From Dechloromonas sp. ZY10 (GTDB taxonomy: Bacteria; Pseudomonadota; Gammaproteobacteria; Burkholderiales; Rhodocyclaceae): DNA of 64,000 nt. Location of the stretch: contig NZ_CP144212.1 in NCBI RefSeq assembly GCF_041378895.1, positions 2,465,501-2,529,500 on the forward strand, written 5' to 3'. Positions 26,136 through 35,973 of this stretch are shown piece after piece. The notes under the pieces were generated by a model. It saw nothing but the letters and a program-made list of their open reading frames with translations. It searched no databases and was not told the origin of the DNA. Made by a program: the position numbers and the translations under genes. Numbering within the stretch: position 1 is the first letter of the stretch; every line of letters begins with the position of its first letter.

Positions 26136-26858
26136 ATGCGCCAGATTGTCCTCGATACCGAAACCACCGGCATCGACCCGCGCCAGGGTCACCGCATCAT
26201 CGAAGTCGCCTGCATCGAGATGGTCAACCGCCGGCTGACTGGCCGCCATCTGCATAAATACATGCACCCCGAGCGCGACATCGACGAGGGTGCGGCCAAG
26301 GTGCACGGGATCACCCTCGAATTCCTCGCCGACAAGCCCAAGTTCGCCGACATCGTTGATGAACTGATCGACTTCATCAGCGGCGCCGAGTTGATCATCC
26401 ACAACGCGCCCTTCGACATCGGCTTCCTCAACGCCGAATTTGCCCGCCTCGACCGGGTGCCGATCGAAACCCTGTGCAATGGCGTGATCGACACCCTGAA
26501 GATGGCGCGCGAGCAGAATCCGGGCAAGCGCAACAGCCTCGACGCACTGTGCGAACGCCACGGCATCGACAACTCCGGGCGCACCCTGCACGGCGCGCTG
26601 CTCGATACCGAACTGCTCGCCGACGTGTACCTGGCAATGACCCGTGGTCAGAACGCGCTGATGATCGAACCCGACGATGGCCCGGTGCTCAGCCTCACCG
26701 CCGACGGCAAGCCGCGCGTGCGCAAGCCGCTGGTGGTGGTGCGTCCGAGCGAGGCCGAACTCGCCGACCACGACCGCGTCCTCGCCGCCATCGACAAGGA
26801 AACCAAGGGCGGCTGCCTGTGGCTGCCCAAGGCGCCGGAAGACGCTCCGGCCGCCTGA
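26136..26858 (+). CDS. dnaQ: DNA polymerase III epsilon subunit (3'-5' exonuclease)
   Basis: DnaQ is the proofreading subunit of the replicative polymerase. The 240-residue product begins MRQIVLDTETTGIDPRQGHR, giving the Exo I DxE motif; Exo II is IIHNAPFDIGFLN and Exo III is HGALLDTELLADVYLAM. The C-terminal tail contains the polymerase-binding region. It sits directly after rnhA as in many proteobacteria. Start codon and length agree with the family. Confidence 0.97.
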   Translation: MRQIVLDTETTGIDPRQGHRIIEVACIEMVNRRLTGRHLHKYMHPERDIDEGAAKVHGITLEFLADKPKFADIVDELIDFISGAELIIHNAPFDIGFLNAEFARLDRVPIETLCNGVIDTLKMAREQNPGKRNSLDALCERHGIDNSGRTLHGALLDTELLADVYLAMTRGQNALMIEPDDGPVLSLTADGKPRVRKPLVVVRPSEAELADHDRVLAAIDKETKGGCLWLPKAPEDAPAA

Positions 26859-26903
26859 TCCGTGCCCCAAGACACCGCCGCGCCCGCCTGCCGAAAGAAG
26901 CCC

Positions 26904-28235
26904 ATGCCCACCCCGCTTACCGTCGCTCAACGCGCTCCGGCGCAAGACCTGCTCGATTTCATCGACGCCAGCCCCAGCCCCTGGCACGCCGTCGCCACTT
27001 GCAGTGCCCGGCTCGAAGCCGCCGGCTATCGCCGCCTCGACGAGGGCGAACGCTGGTCGCTTGAGGCCGGCGGCCGCTATTACGTAACCCGTGGCGACGC
27101 CTCGCTGATCGCCTTCCGCCTCGGCCGTGCGCCGCTGGCCGAAGCCGGCCTGACCATGATCGGCGCCCACACCGACTCGCCAGGCCTGCGCGTCAAGCCG
27201 CGTCCGGCCGAAGACGTCGCCGGCATGCGCCGGGTCGCGGTCGAGGTTTATGGCGGCCCGATCCTGGCCACCTTTGCCGACCGCGATCTCGGCCTCGCCG
27301 GCCGGGTTTATGTGCGCGACGGCGCCGGCGGCCTGCGCAGCCAGCTGGTGAACTTTGCCGAGCCGCTGCTGCGCCTGCCCAACCTGGCGATCCACATGAA
27401 CCGCGAGGTCAATGAAAGCGGCCTCAAGTTCAACAAGCAGAACGAATTGCCGCTGCTGCTCGGCGTCGCCGACGGCATCCCGGCTGACGACGCCTTCCGC
27501 GCTTTGCTTGCCGAACGCGCCGGTGTCGCCGGCGCGGATTTGCTGAGTTGGGAGCTGGTCGCCAGCGATACGCAAAAAGGCGTTTTTTGGGGTGTCGACC
27601 GTGAATTTGTCGCCAACAGCCAACTCGACAACCTCGCCTCCTGCCACGCCGCGCTCAGCGCCCTGCTCGCCGACGAAGACGCGGCCAAGCAGCAGGCCAC
27701 CTGTGAGCAAAGCGCGCTGGTCGCTTTCTTCGACCACGAGGAAGTCGGCAGCGAAAGCGCCGGCGGCGCCGGCGGCAGCTTCATCGCCGACCTGCTGGCG
27801 CGACTGGCGCTCAGCCAGCAACTCGACGCCGAGGATCAGCGGCGAATGCTGGCCAGGAGCTTTTTCATCAGCGCCGACATGGCGCACGCCTGGCATCCCA
27901 ATTTCCCCAATGCCTACGAGCCCGGCCACCGCGTGCTGGTCAATCACGGCCCGGTGATCAAGCACAACGCCAACCAGCGCTACAGCACCAACGCTGCAAC
28001 CGCCGCCCGTTTTGCCGAGTTCTGCCGCCGCGCCGGCGTGCCCTGCCAGCACTACGCGCACCGTACCGACCTCGGCTGCGGCTCGACCATCGGCCCGATA
28101 GTCGCCGCCCAGCTCGGTATTCCCAGCGTCGACATCGGCAACCCGATGTGGGCAATGCACAGCCTGCGCGAAAGCGCCGGCGCCCTCGATCACACGTACA
28201 TGATCGCCGCGCTGCGCCAGGCGCTCGCCGGCTAA
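26904..28235 (+). CDS. M18 family aminopeptidase
   Basis: The 443-residue product is a zinc aminopeptidase of the aspartyl-aminopeptidase (M18) family. Metal and catalytic segments are GAHTDSPGLRVKP, FDHEEVGSESAGGAGG, SADMAHAWHPNFPN and a late RTDLGCGSTIGPI. The ATG at 26904 follows a GAAG ribosome site; a GTG at 26862 would extend it by 14 residues. It follows dnaQ by 45 bases on the same strand and may share a transcript. Physiological peptide substrate unknown. Confidence 0.93.
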   Translation: MPTPLTVAQRAPAQDLLDFIDASPSPWHAVATCSARLEAAGYRRLDEGERWSLEAGGRYYVTRGDASLIAFRLGRAPLAEAGLTMIGAHTDSPGLRVKPRPAEDVAGMRRVAVEVYGGPILATFADRDLGLAGRVYVRDGAGGLRSQLVNFAEPLLRLPNLAIHMNREVNESGLKFNKQNELPLLLGVADGIPADDAFRALLAERAGVAGADLLSWELVASDTQKGVFWGVDREFVANSQLDNLASCHAALSALLADEDAAKQQATCEQSALVAFFDHEEVGSESAGGAGGSFIADLLARLALSQQLDAEDQRRMLARSFFISADMAHAWHPNFPNAYEPGHRVLVNHGPVIKHNANQRYSTNAATAARFAEFCRRAGVPCQHYAHRTDLGCGSTIGPIVAAQLGIPSVDIGNPMWAMHSLRESAGALDHTYMIAALRQALAG

Positions 28236-28255
28236 ACCTTTCCCCAGAGCCACCG

Positions 28256-28651
28256 ATGCTGGTCCTCGATCACGTCTCGATTGCGGTTCCCGACCTCGCC
28301 GCCGCCCGCCCTTTCTACGATGCGATCATGGCGGCGCTCGGCGTCGAGAAAGTCTATGATCGCCCCGACGCGCTCGGCTACGGCCTGCGCTGTAACGCCA
28401 TCGAGGATTTCCACTCCTGCCTCGCAGTCTATGCCGCCGCCGCAGCCACCAGTGACGACCGTCGCCACTGGTGCTTCAAGGCCAGCACCCGCGCCCAGGT
28501 TCGCGCCTTCCATGCCGCCGGACTGGCCCACGGCGGTCGCGACAACGGCGCCCCCGGCCTGCGTCCGCACTATCACGCCGACTACTACGGCGCCTTCCTC
28601 CACGATCCAGCTGGTAACCGGGTCGAGGCTGTCTGCCATCGGGGCGAGTAA
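28256..28651 (+). CDS. VOC/glyoxalase-like dioxygenase superfamily protein
   Basis: A 131-residue protein with the betaalphabeta fold of the VOC superfamily: LDHVSIAVPDLAAARPFYD at the start, and HYHADYYGAFLHDPAGNRVEAVCH at the end, which supply the usual metal ligands (H, H and E). Members include glyoxalase I, fosfomycin resistance proteins and ring dioxygenases; nothing here identifies the substrate. It lies 20 bases after the aminopeptidase on the same strand. Confidence 0.85.
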   Translation: MLVLDHVSIAVPDLAAARPFYDAIMAALGVEKVYDRPDALGYGLRCNAIEDFHSCLAVYAAAAATSDDRRHWCFKASTRAQVRAFHAAGLAHGGRDNGAPGLRPHYHADYYGAFLHDPAGNRVEAVCHRGE

Positions 28652-28652
28652 A

Positions 28653-29099
28653 GTGAGTAGCACCGCGATCAGCGCCTTGCCCCAATTGCTGGCCAGCCTG
28701 CAGCCGGAGCTTTGTCCCGGGGTATATGTCTATGCCACGCTGCCGCTGACGGCTGATCCCCAGCCCTATACGCCGCTGGCGACGATCCGCGAAACCGAGG
28801 CGCTGACCGTGATCGTGCCCGAAGCCGTCGCCGAGCAGGCCGGGCTGCCGATTCATTTCCGCTGCGCCTGGATCACCCTTCGTGTGCACTCCGACCTCGC
28901 CGCCGTCGGCCTGACTGCCGCTTTTGCCAATACGCTGGGAGCCGCCGGAATCAGTTGCAATGTACTCGCGGGAACCTACCACGATCATTTGCTGGTCCCG
29001 GTCGCCAGCGCGGAAGCCGCCTTGTCCGCATTGCAGCGCCTGCAGTCCGAAGCTGCCGCCGAAACAAAAACGGGCGAAACCCGGGCAAGCGCCTTCTGA
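28653..29099 (+). CDS. ACT domain-containing protein
   Basis: The 148-residue product begins at a GTG one base after the VOC stop. It carries the signature segments ALPQLLASLQPELCPGVYVY and CAWITLRVHSDLAAVGLTAAFANTLGAAGISCNVLAGTYHDHLLVP, typical of a small ACT domain family annotated as binding amino acids. There is no in-frame ATG, so the GTG start is well supported. It probably shares a transcript with the VOC gene. Confidence 0.85.
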   Translation: MSSTAISALPQLLASLQPELCPGVYVYATLPLTADPQPYTPLATIRETEALTVIVPEAVAEQAGLPIHFRCAWITLRVHSDLAAVGLTAAFANTLGAAGISCNVLAGTYHDHLLVPVASAEAALSALQRLQSEAAAETKTGETRASAF

Positions 29100-29118
29100 A
29101 GGCTGCCGCGAGCGCTGC

Positions 29119-29149
29119 TTTTACGGCCTGCGCACGGTCGACCGTAAAA
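29119..29149. repeat. palindromic motif ACGGTCGACCGT in an inverted repeat
   Basis: TTTTACGG (29119-29126) and CCGTAAAA (29142-29149) form an inverted repeat, and the perfect palindrome ACGGTCGACCGT occupies 29134-29145. It lies between two convergent genes, so it may also act as a terminator, but the same core occurs elsewhere in the window. Confidence 0.6.
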
Positions 29150-29169
29150 TTCCGGAAAAATGGCCGGAC

Positions 29170-32115
29170 TCAGGGTTGTGCAGCCGTTTCGGCGGCAGCT
29201 CGCCCCTGCGTCAGATAGGCGTGCAGCAAGGTGTACAGACTCTCCGGCGCAAACGGTTTGGTGACAAAAGCATCCATGCCGGCTGCCAGACAGTGCCGCC
29301 GGTCTTCGGGGAAGGCGTTGGCCGTCATCGCGACGATCGGCATCCTGGCCAGCCCGAGTTCCTCGCGAATGCAACGCGCCGCTTCAAGCCCGTCCATTTC
29401 CGGCATCTGCATGTCCATCAGCACCAGATCGTAGGTCGCAGCCTTCAGACGCTCCAGGCAGGCTTTGCCATTGTCGGCCGTATCGACCAGCAAGCCTGCC
29501 TCGCTGAGGATTTCGCTGGCGATCTCGCGGTTGATCGCTTCGTCATCAACCAGCAACACCCGGAGCCCCTGACAATCGCGTCGTAACCCGGCAAGCGCCG
29601 AAACCGGAGACAAGGCCTCAGCGGCCAGGCAGCCCTCTGCGCCCGACAGATCGGTCCGCGTCAGGGCTTCGCGCAGCATCGTCACCGACAAAGGCTTGAG
29701 CAGCACTTCGGAAAAACCGGCACGCGGCGCATCGTCAAGAATCGACTGATCACCGGAGGCGGTGACCAGCCAGCAACGCGGCGGCGGGTCCAGTGCCAGG
29801 GCCCGGATCGCGGCCAGGGTTTCGAAACCGTTCATGCCCGGCATCTGGAAATCGATCAGGATCAGTGCATACGCCTGTCCGGATGCCGCCGCCAGACGGA
29901 TTGCTTCCACCGCTGCTTCGCCAGCCGGCGAATCATCACAATTCAGCCCGGCAGCCCGCAGCAATTGGGCATGCACCAAGCGGCACACCGGCGTATCGTC
30001 GACCACCAGAGCCCTTGCTCCCGACCATACCGGTGGCAAGGCTGGCTCCGCCAGCGGGTCCTGGCAGCGGAAACGGGCACTCATCCAGAAGGTGCTGCCC
30101 ACCCCCGGGCTGCTCTCGACTCCGGCGGCCCCGCCCATCATCTCTGCCAGACGGCGGGTAATCACCAGACCCAGACCAGTACCACCGTACTGGCGAGTGG
30201 TCGAACTGTCTGCCTGCTGGAAGGCCTGGAACAGCCGCGACAGGGCTTCAGCCTCGATTCCGATGCCATTATCCTCAACCTCGAACTGCAAATACAAACT
30301 CTCGCGATGTTCCTCCAGAACCCGAACGCGCAACGTAATCACGCCTTCCTCGGTAAATTTGACCGCATTACCAAGATAATTCAGCAGAGCCTGGGCCAGA
30401 CGGGTCGCATCGCCAAGCAGAACCCTTTCGCCGATCGCACAATCGATAACCAACTGCAGCTTCTTGGCATGAACCCGGTCAATCACCATGCCGGAAACCC
30501 GCGTCAGGACAGACTCGAGGGTAAACGGCACCGCTTCGAGCACGATTTTGTTGGCCTCGACCTTGGAGAGATCAAGAACATCGTTGATCACCCCGAGCAA
30601 GTGATCGGCCGCCGCTGAAATCTTGTCCAGCCGCGCCAGTTGCTCGGGATTGGCAATACCCTTGCGCAGCAGGTAGGCCATCCCGATGATGGCATTCATC
30701 GGAGTGCGGATTTCATGGCTCATATTGGCCAGAAAGGCGCTCTTGGCCTGATTCGCCGCTTCGGCCTGCAGCTTTGCCTCATGCAACTGGGTTTCAACGG
30801 CCTTGCGCTCACGAATATCCCGGATAAAGGCAAAAAATTCCCCAGCGCCCGGCGTATCGGCCGCCGCCCCCAGATAATACAAAGTCACCTCCACCGGGAT
30901 AGCCTCGCCCTGTCGGGTCAGGTTTACCGTTTCAAAGGAAGCGACACGCTGCTCGCGTAGCGAGCGCACAGCCTCGGAAAAGTCGTGGGCGGGAAAATTC
31001 GGGTCGATATCCGGCACCGACAATTGCAGCATTTCCCTTTCCCCGTAGCCAAGCATTTCGGCCGCCACCCGGTTAACGTAGCGCAGCCTGCCGCTGGCAG
31101 CATCGACCCGATGTACCGCGATCCCGACCCGATCCATTGCAAACTGGATCAGTTCCAGCCGTTCCAGGGTTTGGTTCTTTTCCCGCCAGACACGTTCGCT
31201 GACGCGGACCAGCCGTCCGCCGAAGAATCCGAACAAAGCCAGCGCCAAAATGCTGATCCCCAGCAAGCCGTGCCAACCGGACAAGACCCGTTGATACTCA
31301 CGACCAACGAACACGGTGAATCCATAAGCCGGATGGCGGCGATAGGAATAGATGCGCCGAACCCCATCGGCTGCGCTGGTACCGCTATCGTAGCTGCCGG
31401 CATCGGGCGTTGCCTGAAGCATCGCCTGAGCCGGCAAGGACAGCGCCTGATCGCCAACCTTGACCAAGGTACCGTCCTTGGCACTGCGGGCAACACTGTG
31501 CCAACCAGCGTCGCGCAGCTCGATGACGCTACCGCTGTCGAGTTGAATCTCCTCGAACAAGCGCACCAGATCATCGATGTAAATCGAAGCGTAAACCACC
31601 CCGGCAAACTGGCCATCTGGGGTTTCGTAGCGACGGGCCGCCAGCCACAGCCAACGTTGCGAAATCTTGCCGAACACCGGCGCCGGCATCAGCAGCCCGG
31701 CCGCCGGGTTATCGCGCAGTTCGCGAAAATAATCACGGTCACCCAGGCCAAGCGGCACCGCCGGCAGACCGCGCCCATAAATCACCACGCCCTCGCGATC
31801 GCTGGCCCGCAACAAGCGGATATGCGGAAACCGCTCCTGTTGCCGCTGCATGAAACTCGACAAGGCCTCAGGATCCACCCGCCCTTCCTGCAACTGGTGC
31901 TCGATCTCATCGACCGTCACCTGCAAAGCGTAATCCATGCCTTGCAACATGCTGCCCAGGGTCTGGCCAACCGAATCGGCCAGGGTTCTGGTCTCCAGTT
32001 CGGTATCGGCCAGGGCCCGCTCGTATTCGACCCGTAGAAAGGCCATGCAGCCAAGCACGCAGGCCAGGAAGAGCAGCCAGAAACCCTGCCACCAACCGAT
32101 TTTCTTTTCACTCAT
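29170..32115 (-). CDS. hybrid sensor histidine kinase with two receiver domains
   Basis: A 981-residue membrane sensor. Transmembrane segments at about residues 10-28 and 285-305 flank a Cache-type periplasmic domain (GLGDRDYFRELRDNPAAGLL and GVVYASIYIDDLVRLF). A PAS domain (about 320-440) precedes the kinase core, with the phosphoacceptor histidine in [11 protein letters not shown], and ATPase boxes DNGIGIE and GGTGLGL. Two receivers follow, with LILIDFQMPGMNG and LVLMDMQMPEMDG. No partner regulator is adjacent. The small-molecule signal is unknown; Cache domains often bind organic acids or amino acids. Confidence 0.93.
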   Translation of the reverse strand: MSEKKIGWWQGFWLLFLACVLGCMAFLRVEYERALADTELETRTLADSVGQTLGSMLQGMDYALQVTVDEIEHQLQEGRVDPEALSSFMQRQQERFPHIRLLRASDREGVVIYGRGLPAVPLGLGDRDYFRELRDNPAAGLLMPAPVFGKISQRWLWLAARRYETPDGQFAGVVYASIYIDDLVRLFEEIQLDSGSVIELRDAGWHSVARSAKDGTLVKVGDQALSLPAQAMLQATPDAGSYDSGTSAADGVRRIYSYRRHPAYGFTVFVGREYQRVLSGWHGLLGISILALALFGFFGGRLVRVSERVWREKNQTLERLELIQFAMDRVGIAVHRVDAASGRLRYVNRVAAEMLGYGEREMLQLSVPDIDPNFPAHDFSEAVRSLREQRVASFETVNLTRQGEAIPVEVTLYYLGAAADTPGAGEFFAFIRDIRERKAVETQLHEAKLQAEAANQAKSAFLANMSHEIRTPMNAIIGMAYLLRKGIANPEQLARLDKISAAADHLLGVINDVLDLSKVEANKIVLEAVPFTLESVLTRVSGMVIDRVHAKKLQLVIDCAIGERVLLGDATRLAQALLNYLGNAVKFTEEGVITLRVRVLEEHRESLYLQFEVEDNGIGIEAEALSRLFQAFQQADSSTTRQYGGTGLGLVITRRLAEMMGGAAGVESSPGVGSTFWMSARFRCQDPLAEPALPPVWSGARALVVDDTPVCRLVHAQLLRAAGLNCDDSPAGEAAVEAIRLAAASGQAYALILIDFQMPGMNGFETLAAIRALALDPPPRCWLVTASGDQSILDDAPRAGFSEVLLKPLSVTMLREALTRTDLSGAEGCLAAEALSPVSALAGLRRDCQGLRVLLVDDEAINREIASEILSEAGLLVDTADNGKACLERLKAATYDLVLMDMQMPEMDGLEAARCIREELGLARMPIVAMTANAFPEDRRHCLAAGMDAFVTKPFAPESLYTLLHAYLTQGRAAAETAAQP

Positions 32116-32341
32116 GCCTGCCCCCCTGCCCTCTCCTGAGGCCGCCCCGCGTGAGTCGCCACTCCAGCCGAGGAACTTGAGGGGAACTGTAGACTGCTGC
32201 GAATACGAATAAAACTAGCAGAAATGACAGGCTGCAGCCGCTACACGAAGGTCAGACCAGACGCCGGCTGACTGCGGCGAGTGTGGTCAGGCACGGGATT
32301 TGTATTGTCGGCCGAGCCAACTGAACGGCCTTTTTCGCTGT

Positions 32342-33358
32342 TCAGCCGGTACCGGCCGCTGCTGCCGGCAGCCAGCACAAAAGCCCCCGCCCAGCCCGCA
32401 TCCGGCCAGCCGGCAAGTGGAGTTCCGGGTGCCGGTCTGGCGCCGCGTTCTGCAATTGCCGGGCAAACTCTTCCAGTCGTTCGCTATTCGGCGGCTGCCA
32501 GCCAAGCTGGCGCAGACGGTAACGCAGCAGATTTTTCAAGCGCGCCAGCGGTAGTTGCCGCAACGCCGGCCAGCGCGCGCTGTCACCATCGGCGACCGTG
32601 GCCCAGTCGAGTTCGGCCAGTTGATCGAGCAGTTCGCCAGCTTCGGCACAATGCGCGGCGCTGCGCGCCAGTGCGGCTTCGGCAGCAGGAAAGCGACTGC
32701 CGAGCAGCGGCAGCAATTCGTGGCGCAGATGGTTGCGACTGAAGGCGGTATCGGCGTTGCTCTCGTCCTCGATCCAGCGCAGGCCATGCGCCTGCGCCCA
32801 GGCCTCGATTTCACTGCGGGCGCTGGTCAGCAAAGGTCGCAACAGCGGTCGGGAATGAAACACGCGCTGCGCCGGAATACCTCCCAGACCAGTCACCCCG
32901 CTACCGCGTAACAGGTTGAAAAGCAGGGTTTCGGCCTGGTCGCCGCGATGCTGGCCGAGCAGCAGGGCATCGGCGGCAAAGGCGTCGAGGGCGGCGGCAA
33001 AGGCCTGGTAGCGCGCGTTGCGGGCGGCGGCTTCGAGTCCTTCGCCGTGCGGCGCCACGGCCACGCGGCTGATTTGCAGGGGAATCGCCAGTTCGGCACA
33101 GAGGGCGGTGCAATGCTCGGCCCAGGCATCGGCATTGGGCGACAGGCCGTGATGCACATGCACGGCACAGAGTTCATAGCGTGGCCGCAGGACGGCCAGC
33201 AGATGGAGCAGGACCGTCGAATCGCAACCGCCGGAGAGCCCGACACACAGCTGGGGTGCGCCGGCTCTGGCAGCGATTTGCCCGGCCAGGCGGTCGGCGA
33301 GAAAGTCGCCGACGCGCCTTGCCAGATCAGGCGGCGGACTGTTCCGTGTAGCGGCCAT
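32342..33358 (-). CDS. tilS: tRNA(Ile)-lysidine synthase
   Basis: TilS attaches lysine to C34 of the CAT-anticodon tRNA-Ile using ATP, changing its codon to AUA. The 338-residue product has the PP-loop [19 protein letters not shown] near residue 40, the [17 protein letters not shown] motif and [24 protein letters not shown]. The C-terminal domain is short relative to E. coli TilS. The gene overlaps accA by 32 bases and is probably translated from the same transcript. Confidence 0.95.
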   Translation of the reverse strand: MAATRNSPPPDLARRVGDFLADRLAGQIAARAGAPQLCVGLSGGCDSTVLLHLLAVLRPRYELCAVHVHHGLSPNADAWAEHCTALCAELAIPLQISRVAVAPHGEGLEAAARNARYQAFAAALDAFAADALLLGQHRGDQAETLLFNLLRGSGVTGLGGIPAQRVFHSRPLLRPLLTSARSEIEAWAQAHGLRWIEDESNADTAFSRNHLRHELLPLLGSRFPAAEAALARSAAHCAEAGELLDQLAELDWATVADGDSARWPALRQLPLARLKNLLRYRLRQLGWQPPNSERLEEFARQLQNAAPDRHPELHLPAGRMRAGRGLLCWLPAAAAGTG

Positions 33359-34295
33359 AACTCATCAGCCGCTGGTAACGGGTGGCCAGCAATTCCTCGG
33401 TGGTCAAGCCCGCCAGGCGATGCAACGCGGCTTCGAGCGCCGCCTTGAGGTTGCGCGCCATCGCCACGTGATCGCGCTGGGCGCCGCCCAGCGGCTCGGG
33501 GACGACGCGGTCGACCAGGCCGAGATCGTGCAGGCGGTCGGCGGTGATGCCCATGGTTTCGGCGGCAACCGAGGCCTTCTCGGCGCTCTTCCACAGGATC
33601 GAGGCGCAGCCTTCCGGCGAAATCACCGAATAGGTCGAGTATTGCAGCATCTGCACGGTGTCGCCGACGGCAATCGCCAGCGCGCCGCCGGAACCGCCCT
33701 CGCCGATGATGGTGACGATCACCGGCACCTTGAGCTCGGCCATTTCGAACAGATTGCGGCCAATGGCCTCGGACTGGCCGCGTTCCTCGGCGTCGATCCC
33801 GGGATAGGCGCCGGGGGTATCGACAAAGGTCATCACCGGCAGGCCGAACTTCTCGGCCAGCTTCATCAGGCGCAGCGCCTTGCGATAGCCTTCCGGACGC
33901 GGCATGCCGAAGTTGCGGTAGATTTTTTCCTTGGTGTCGCGGCCCTTCTGATGCCCGATCACCATCACCGGATGACCGTTGAAGCGAGCCAGGCCGCCAA
34001 CAATCGCATGGTCATCGGCAAAGGCACGGTCGCCGTGGAGTTCCTGGAAATCGGTGAAGATGTGCTGCACGTAATCGAGCGTATACGGACGCTGCGGATG
34101 ACGGGCCAGTTGGGCCACCTGCCAGGGGCTGAGGTTGGCATAGACCTCGCGGGTCAGTTGCGCGCTTTTGGCTTCCAGCTGGGTGATCTCGTCGGCGAGG
34201 TCGACCGCCGAGTCCTCCTGCATGGTGCGCAGCTCTTCGATCTTGGCTTCGAGATCGGCAATCGGTTGCTCGAAGTCGAGAAAAGTGTTCTTCAT
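33327..34295 (-). CDS. accA: acetyl-CoA carboxylase carboxyltransferase alpha subunit
   Basis: AccA with AccD transfers the carboxyl group from biotin to acetyl-CoA at the start of fatty acid synthesis. The 322-residue product begins [22 protein letters not shown] and includes [47 protein letters not shown] and the oxyanion-type [12 protein letters not shown] chose the ATG at 34295; longer readings upstream are not homologous. tilS follows with an overlap. Confidence 0.97.
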   Translation of the reverse strand: MKNTFLDFEQPIADLEAKIEELRTMQEDSAVDLADEITQLEAKSAQLTREVYANLSPWQVAQLARHPQRPYTLDYVQHIFTDFQELHGDRAFADDHAIVGGLARFNGHPVMVIGHQKGRDTKEKIYRNFGMPRPEGYRKALRLMKLAEKFGLPVMTFVDTPGAYPGIDAEERGQSEAIGRNLFEMAELKVPVIVTIIGEGGSGGALAIAVGDTVQMLQYSTYSVISPEGCASILWKSAEKASVAAETMGITADRLHDLGLVDRVVPEPLGGAQRDHVAMARNLKAALEAALHRLAGLTTEELLATRYQRLMSYGRYTEQSAA

Positions 34296-34645
34296 GGCGT
34301 ACTCACAGCAAAATTTGTCGCGGATTTTACCGCAAAGGACGCCGCTTGCCCTGCCACTCGCCGCCGGCCCCACTGCGCCCTCCGGCTGGAATTGCACCGA
34401 CCGGGGGCAGAAAGCGGTGCTTTGCCGGCACGTAGCCGGCGCATTCGCCGTCGTTACCCAGGATTCTCGCCACCAGCAAAGATTTCCCCGGGATAAGCGC
34501 TCGCGGGTAAAGCAAGAGGCACTCAGGCAAAAAACCCGCCATTCACGGTCGACCATGGCACAGGGCAAAAATGTCGAGCCCCGGACTTGCGCAACAACCG
34601 GTTGGCGCGCTAAATAAGGCGCCTTGCTTTCATCGCGAACAGCCC
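34296..34645. other. 350-base gene-free region between accA and an acetyltransferase gene
   Basis: This divergent region holds no coding sequence I can support. It contains a short inverted repeat GCCGGC-ACGTA-GCCGGC (34424-34440) and a copy of the CACGGTCGACC motif (34544-34557). Promoters of accA and the acetyltransferase must lie here, but no good sigma-70 hexamers stand out. Confidence 0.6.
34544..34557. repeat. copy of the CACGGTCGACCGTG-type palindrome
   Basis: CACGGTCGACCATG matches the perfect palindrome at 43653-43666 except for one base. Read on the minus strand it continues as GTGAATGGCGGGTTTTTT, similar to the AT-rich flanks of the other copies. Confidence 0.5.
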
Positions 34646-35170
34646 ATGCCCAGCCTGATCCTGCACAGCGACCGTCTCGAACTGTGCCATCCCGAAGCCG
34701 CCGACTTTCCCGAGTTGCACGCCATCCTGGCCGACCCGGAAACCATGGCCCAGGCCTTTGCCGGACAACCGCTGAGCGAGGCCGCCGCCCGCGATTTTTT
34801 CCGCGACCACTTCGACTGGACTCGCACCGGCCGCCGGGCAGGCGTTCTGCGTTGCCGGGGCGGGGCGGAAATCATCGGCTTTGCCGGCCTGCTCCCTTGT
34901 AGCGCACTCGGTGCAGACGACTACGAAATCGGCTTCGTCCTCGCCCGGCGCCACTGGGGCCGTGGTTACGCGCAGGAAATCGGTCACGCCCAACTGGCCT
35001 ACGGCTTCACCCAACTCAACTGTCCCCGAATGCTGGCGCAGGTCGCTCCGGACAACCTCGCCTCGCGCAAGGCGCTGGAAAAACTCGGCATGCACCTGCA
35101 CGGCAGCACGCCGCACCCGCTCCGGGGCGAACGCCTGATTTACCTCAAGCACCGCCCGCCCGGCTGCTAG
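34646..35170 (+). CDS. GNAT acetyltransferase, RimJ/RimL type
   Basis: A 174-residue cytoplasmic N-acetyltransferase beginning [20 protein letters not shown]. The GNAT core is seen in [31 protein letters not shown], where RRHWGRGYA is the acetyl-CoA pyrophosphate site, and [14 protein letters not shown]. Sequence order resembles ribosomal-protein acetyltransferases that act on N-termini or amino groups. The ATG at 34646 follows GCGAAC, a weak ribosome site; a GTG/ATG extension to 34571 is not homologous. Substrate unknown. Confidence 0.87.
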   Translation: MPSLILHSDRLELCHPEAADFPELHAILADPETMAQAFAGQPLSEAAARDFFRDHFDWTRTGRRAGVLRCRGGAEIIGFAGLLPCSALGADDYEIGFVLARRHWGRGYAQEIGHAQLAYGFTQLNCPRMLAQVAPDNLASRKALEKLGMHLHGSTPHPLRGERLIYLKHRPPGC

Positions 35171-35173
35171 CGG

Positions 35174-35791
35174 CTAATACTCCACCGGCACCGGATCGAG
35201 ACTGCGCCACAAATACCAGGTAGCGACCGAGCGCCAGGGTCGCCAGCGCTGGCCCAATTCGACCAACTCGGCCCGCGTCGCCTTGTCGCGATCAAGGTAG
35301 TGCCGGCCGACCGCACGCTGCAAGCCGATGTCGTCCAGCGGATAGACATCGGGACGCATCAGGTTGAAGATCAGGAACATTTCGGCAGTCCACCGGCCAA
35401 TGCCACGCACCGCCGTCAGTTCGCCAATGATCGCGGCGTCGTCAAGTTGCGGCCAATGCCCGGGATCGAGTTGGCCGGAGACAAAATGCCCGGCCAGGTC
35501 AAGCAGGTATTCGCGCTTGCGCAACGACAAACCGCAGCCATCCAGCCCAGCAAACCCGAGCGCCAGCAAGCGTGGCGGCGCAACCTCGCCAACCTGCGCG
35601 ACGAAGCGTGCCCAGACCGAATCCGCAGCCTTGACTGAAATCTGCTGCCCGACTATCGAACGCGCCAGCGTCCCGAATACGTCGCCGCGCGATTGCAGGC
35701 TGACGCCGGGATAGGTAGCGATCAGCCGGGCCAGCACCGGGTCGGCGTCACTCAGTTCGGCACAGGCTGCGCGCCAATACGCAGGTGGCAT
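35174..35791 (-). CDS. DNA-3-methyladenine glycosylase II (AlkA-like)
   Basis: The 205-residue base-excision enzyme has a helix-hairpin-helix GPD motif: SIVGQQISVKAADSVWARF, then LTAVRGIGRWTAEMFLIFNLMRPDVYPLDDIGLQ, including the catalytic aspartate. It is shorter than E. coli AlkA because it lacks the N-terminal beta domain, as in many bacterial members. It is convergent with the acetyltransferase gene, three bases apart. Confidence 0.93.
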   Translation of the reverse strand: MPPAYWRAACAELSDADPVLARLIATYPGVSLQSRGDVFGTLARSIVGQQISVKAADSVWARFVAQVGEVAPPRLLALGFAGLDGCGLSLRKREYLLDLAGHFVSGQLDPGHWPQLDDAAIIGELTAVRGIGRWTAEMFLIFNLMRPDVYPLDDIGLQRAVGRHYLDRDKATRAELVELGQRWRPWRSVATWYLWRSLDPVPVEY

Positions 35792-35835
35792 TTTGCACCC
35801 AGATCAAAGCAGGAGCCTGCATTTTCCCGCATTTT

Positions 35836-35847
35836 CACGGTCCACGG
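35836..35847. repeat. diverged copy of the palindromic motif
   Basis: CACGGTCCACGG in an AT-rich context (CATTTTCACGG) upstream of the glycosylase gene resembles the family core but is not palindromic. Assignment is weak. Confidence 0.3.
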
Positions 35848-35973
35848 CACATTGGCCGAAAAACTTGGCATCCCCGCGATAAGACGATAACGCTGCGCGT
35901 CATTCTCCGTTTACCCGCACAGACGCCAGCAGTTAAGTTTGCTAGGATCGCGCAAAAAACTGAATGATTAGCC

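Noticed and set aside
25932-28253. 773-codon minus-strand open frame
   Set aside because: It covers rnhA, dnaQ and the M18 aminopeptidase on the opposite strand and is a shadow caused by high-GC codon use.
34296-34568. N-terminal extension of accA
   Set aside because: The upstream in-frame residues are not AccA-like and the ATG at 34295 gives a normal-length protein.
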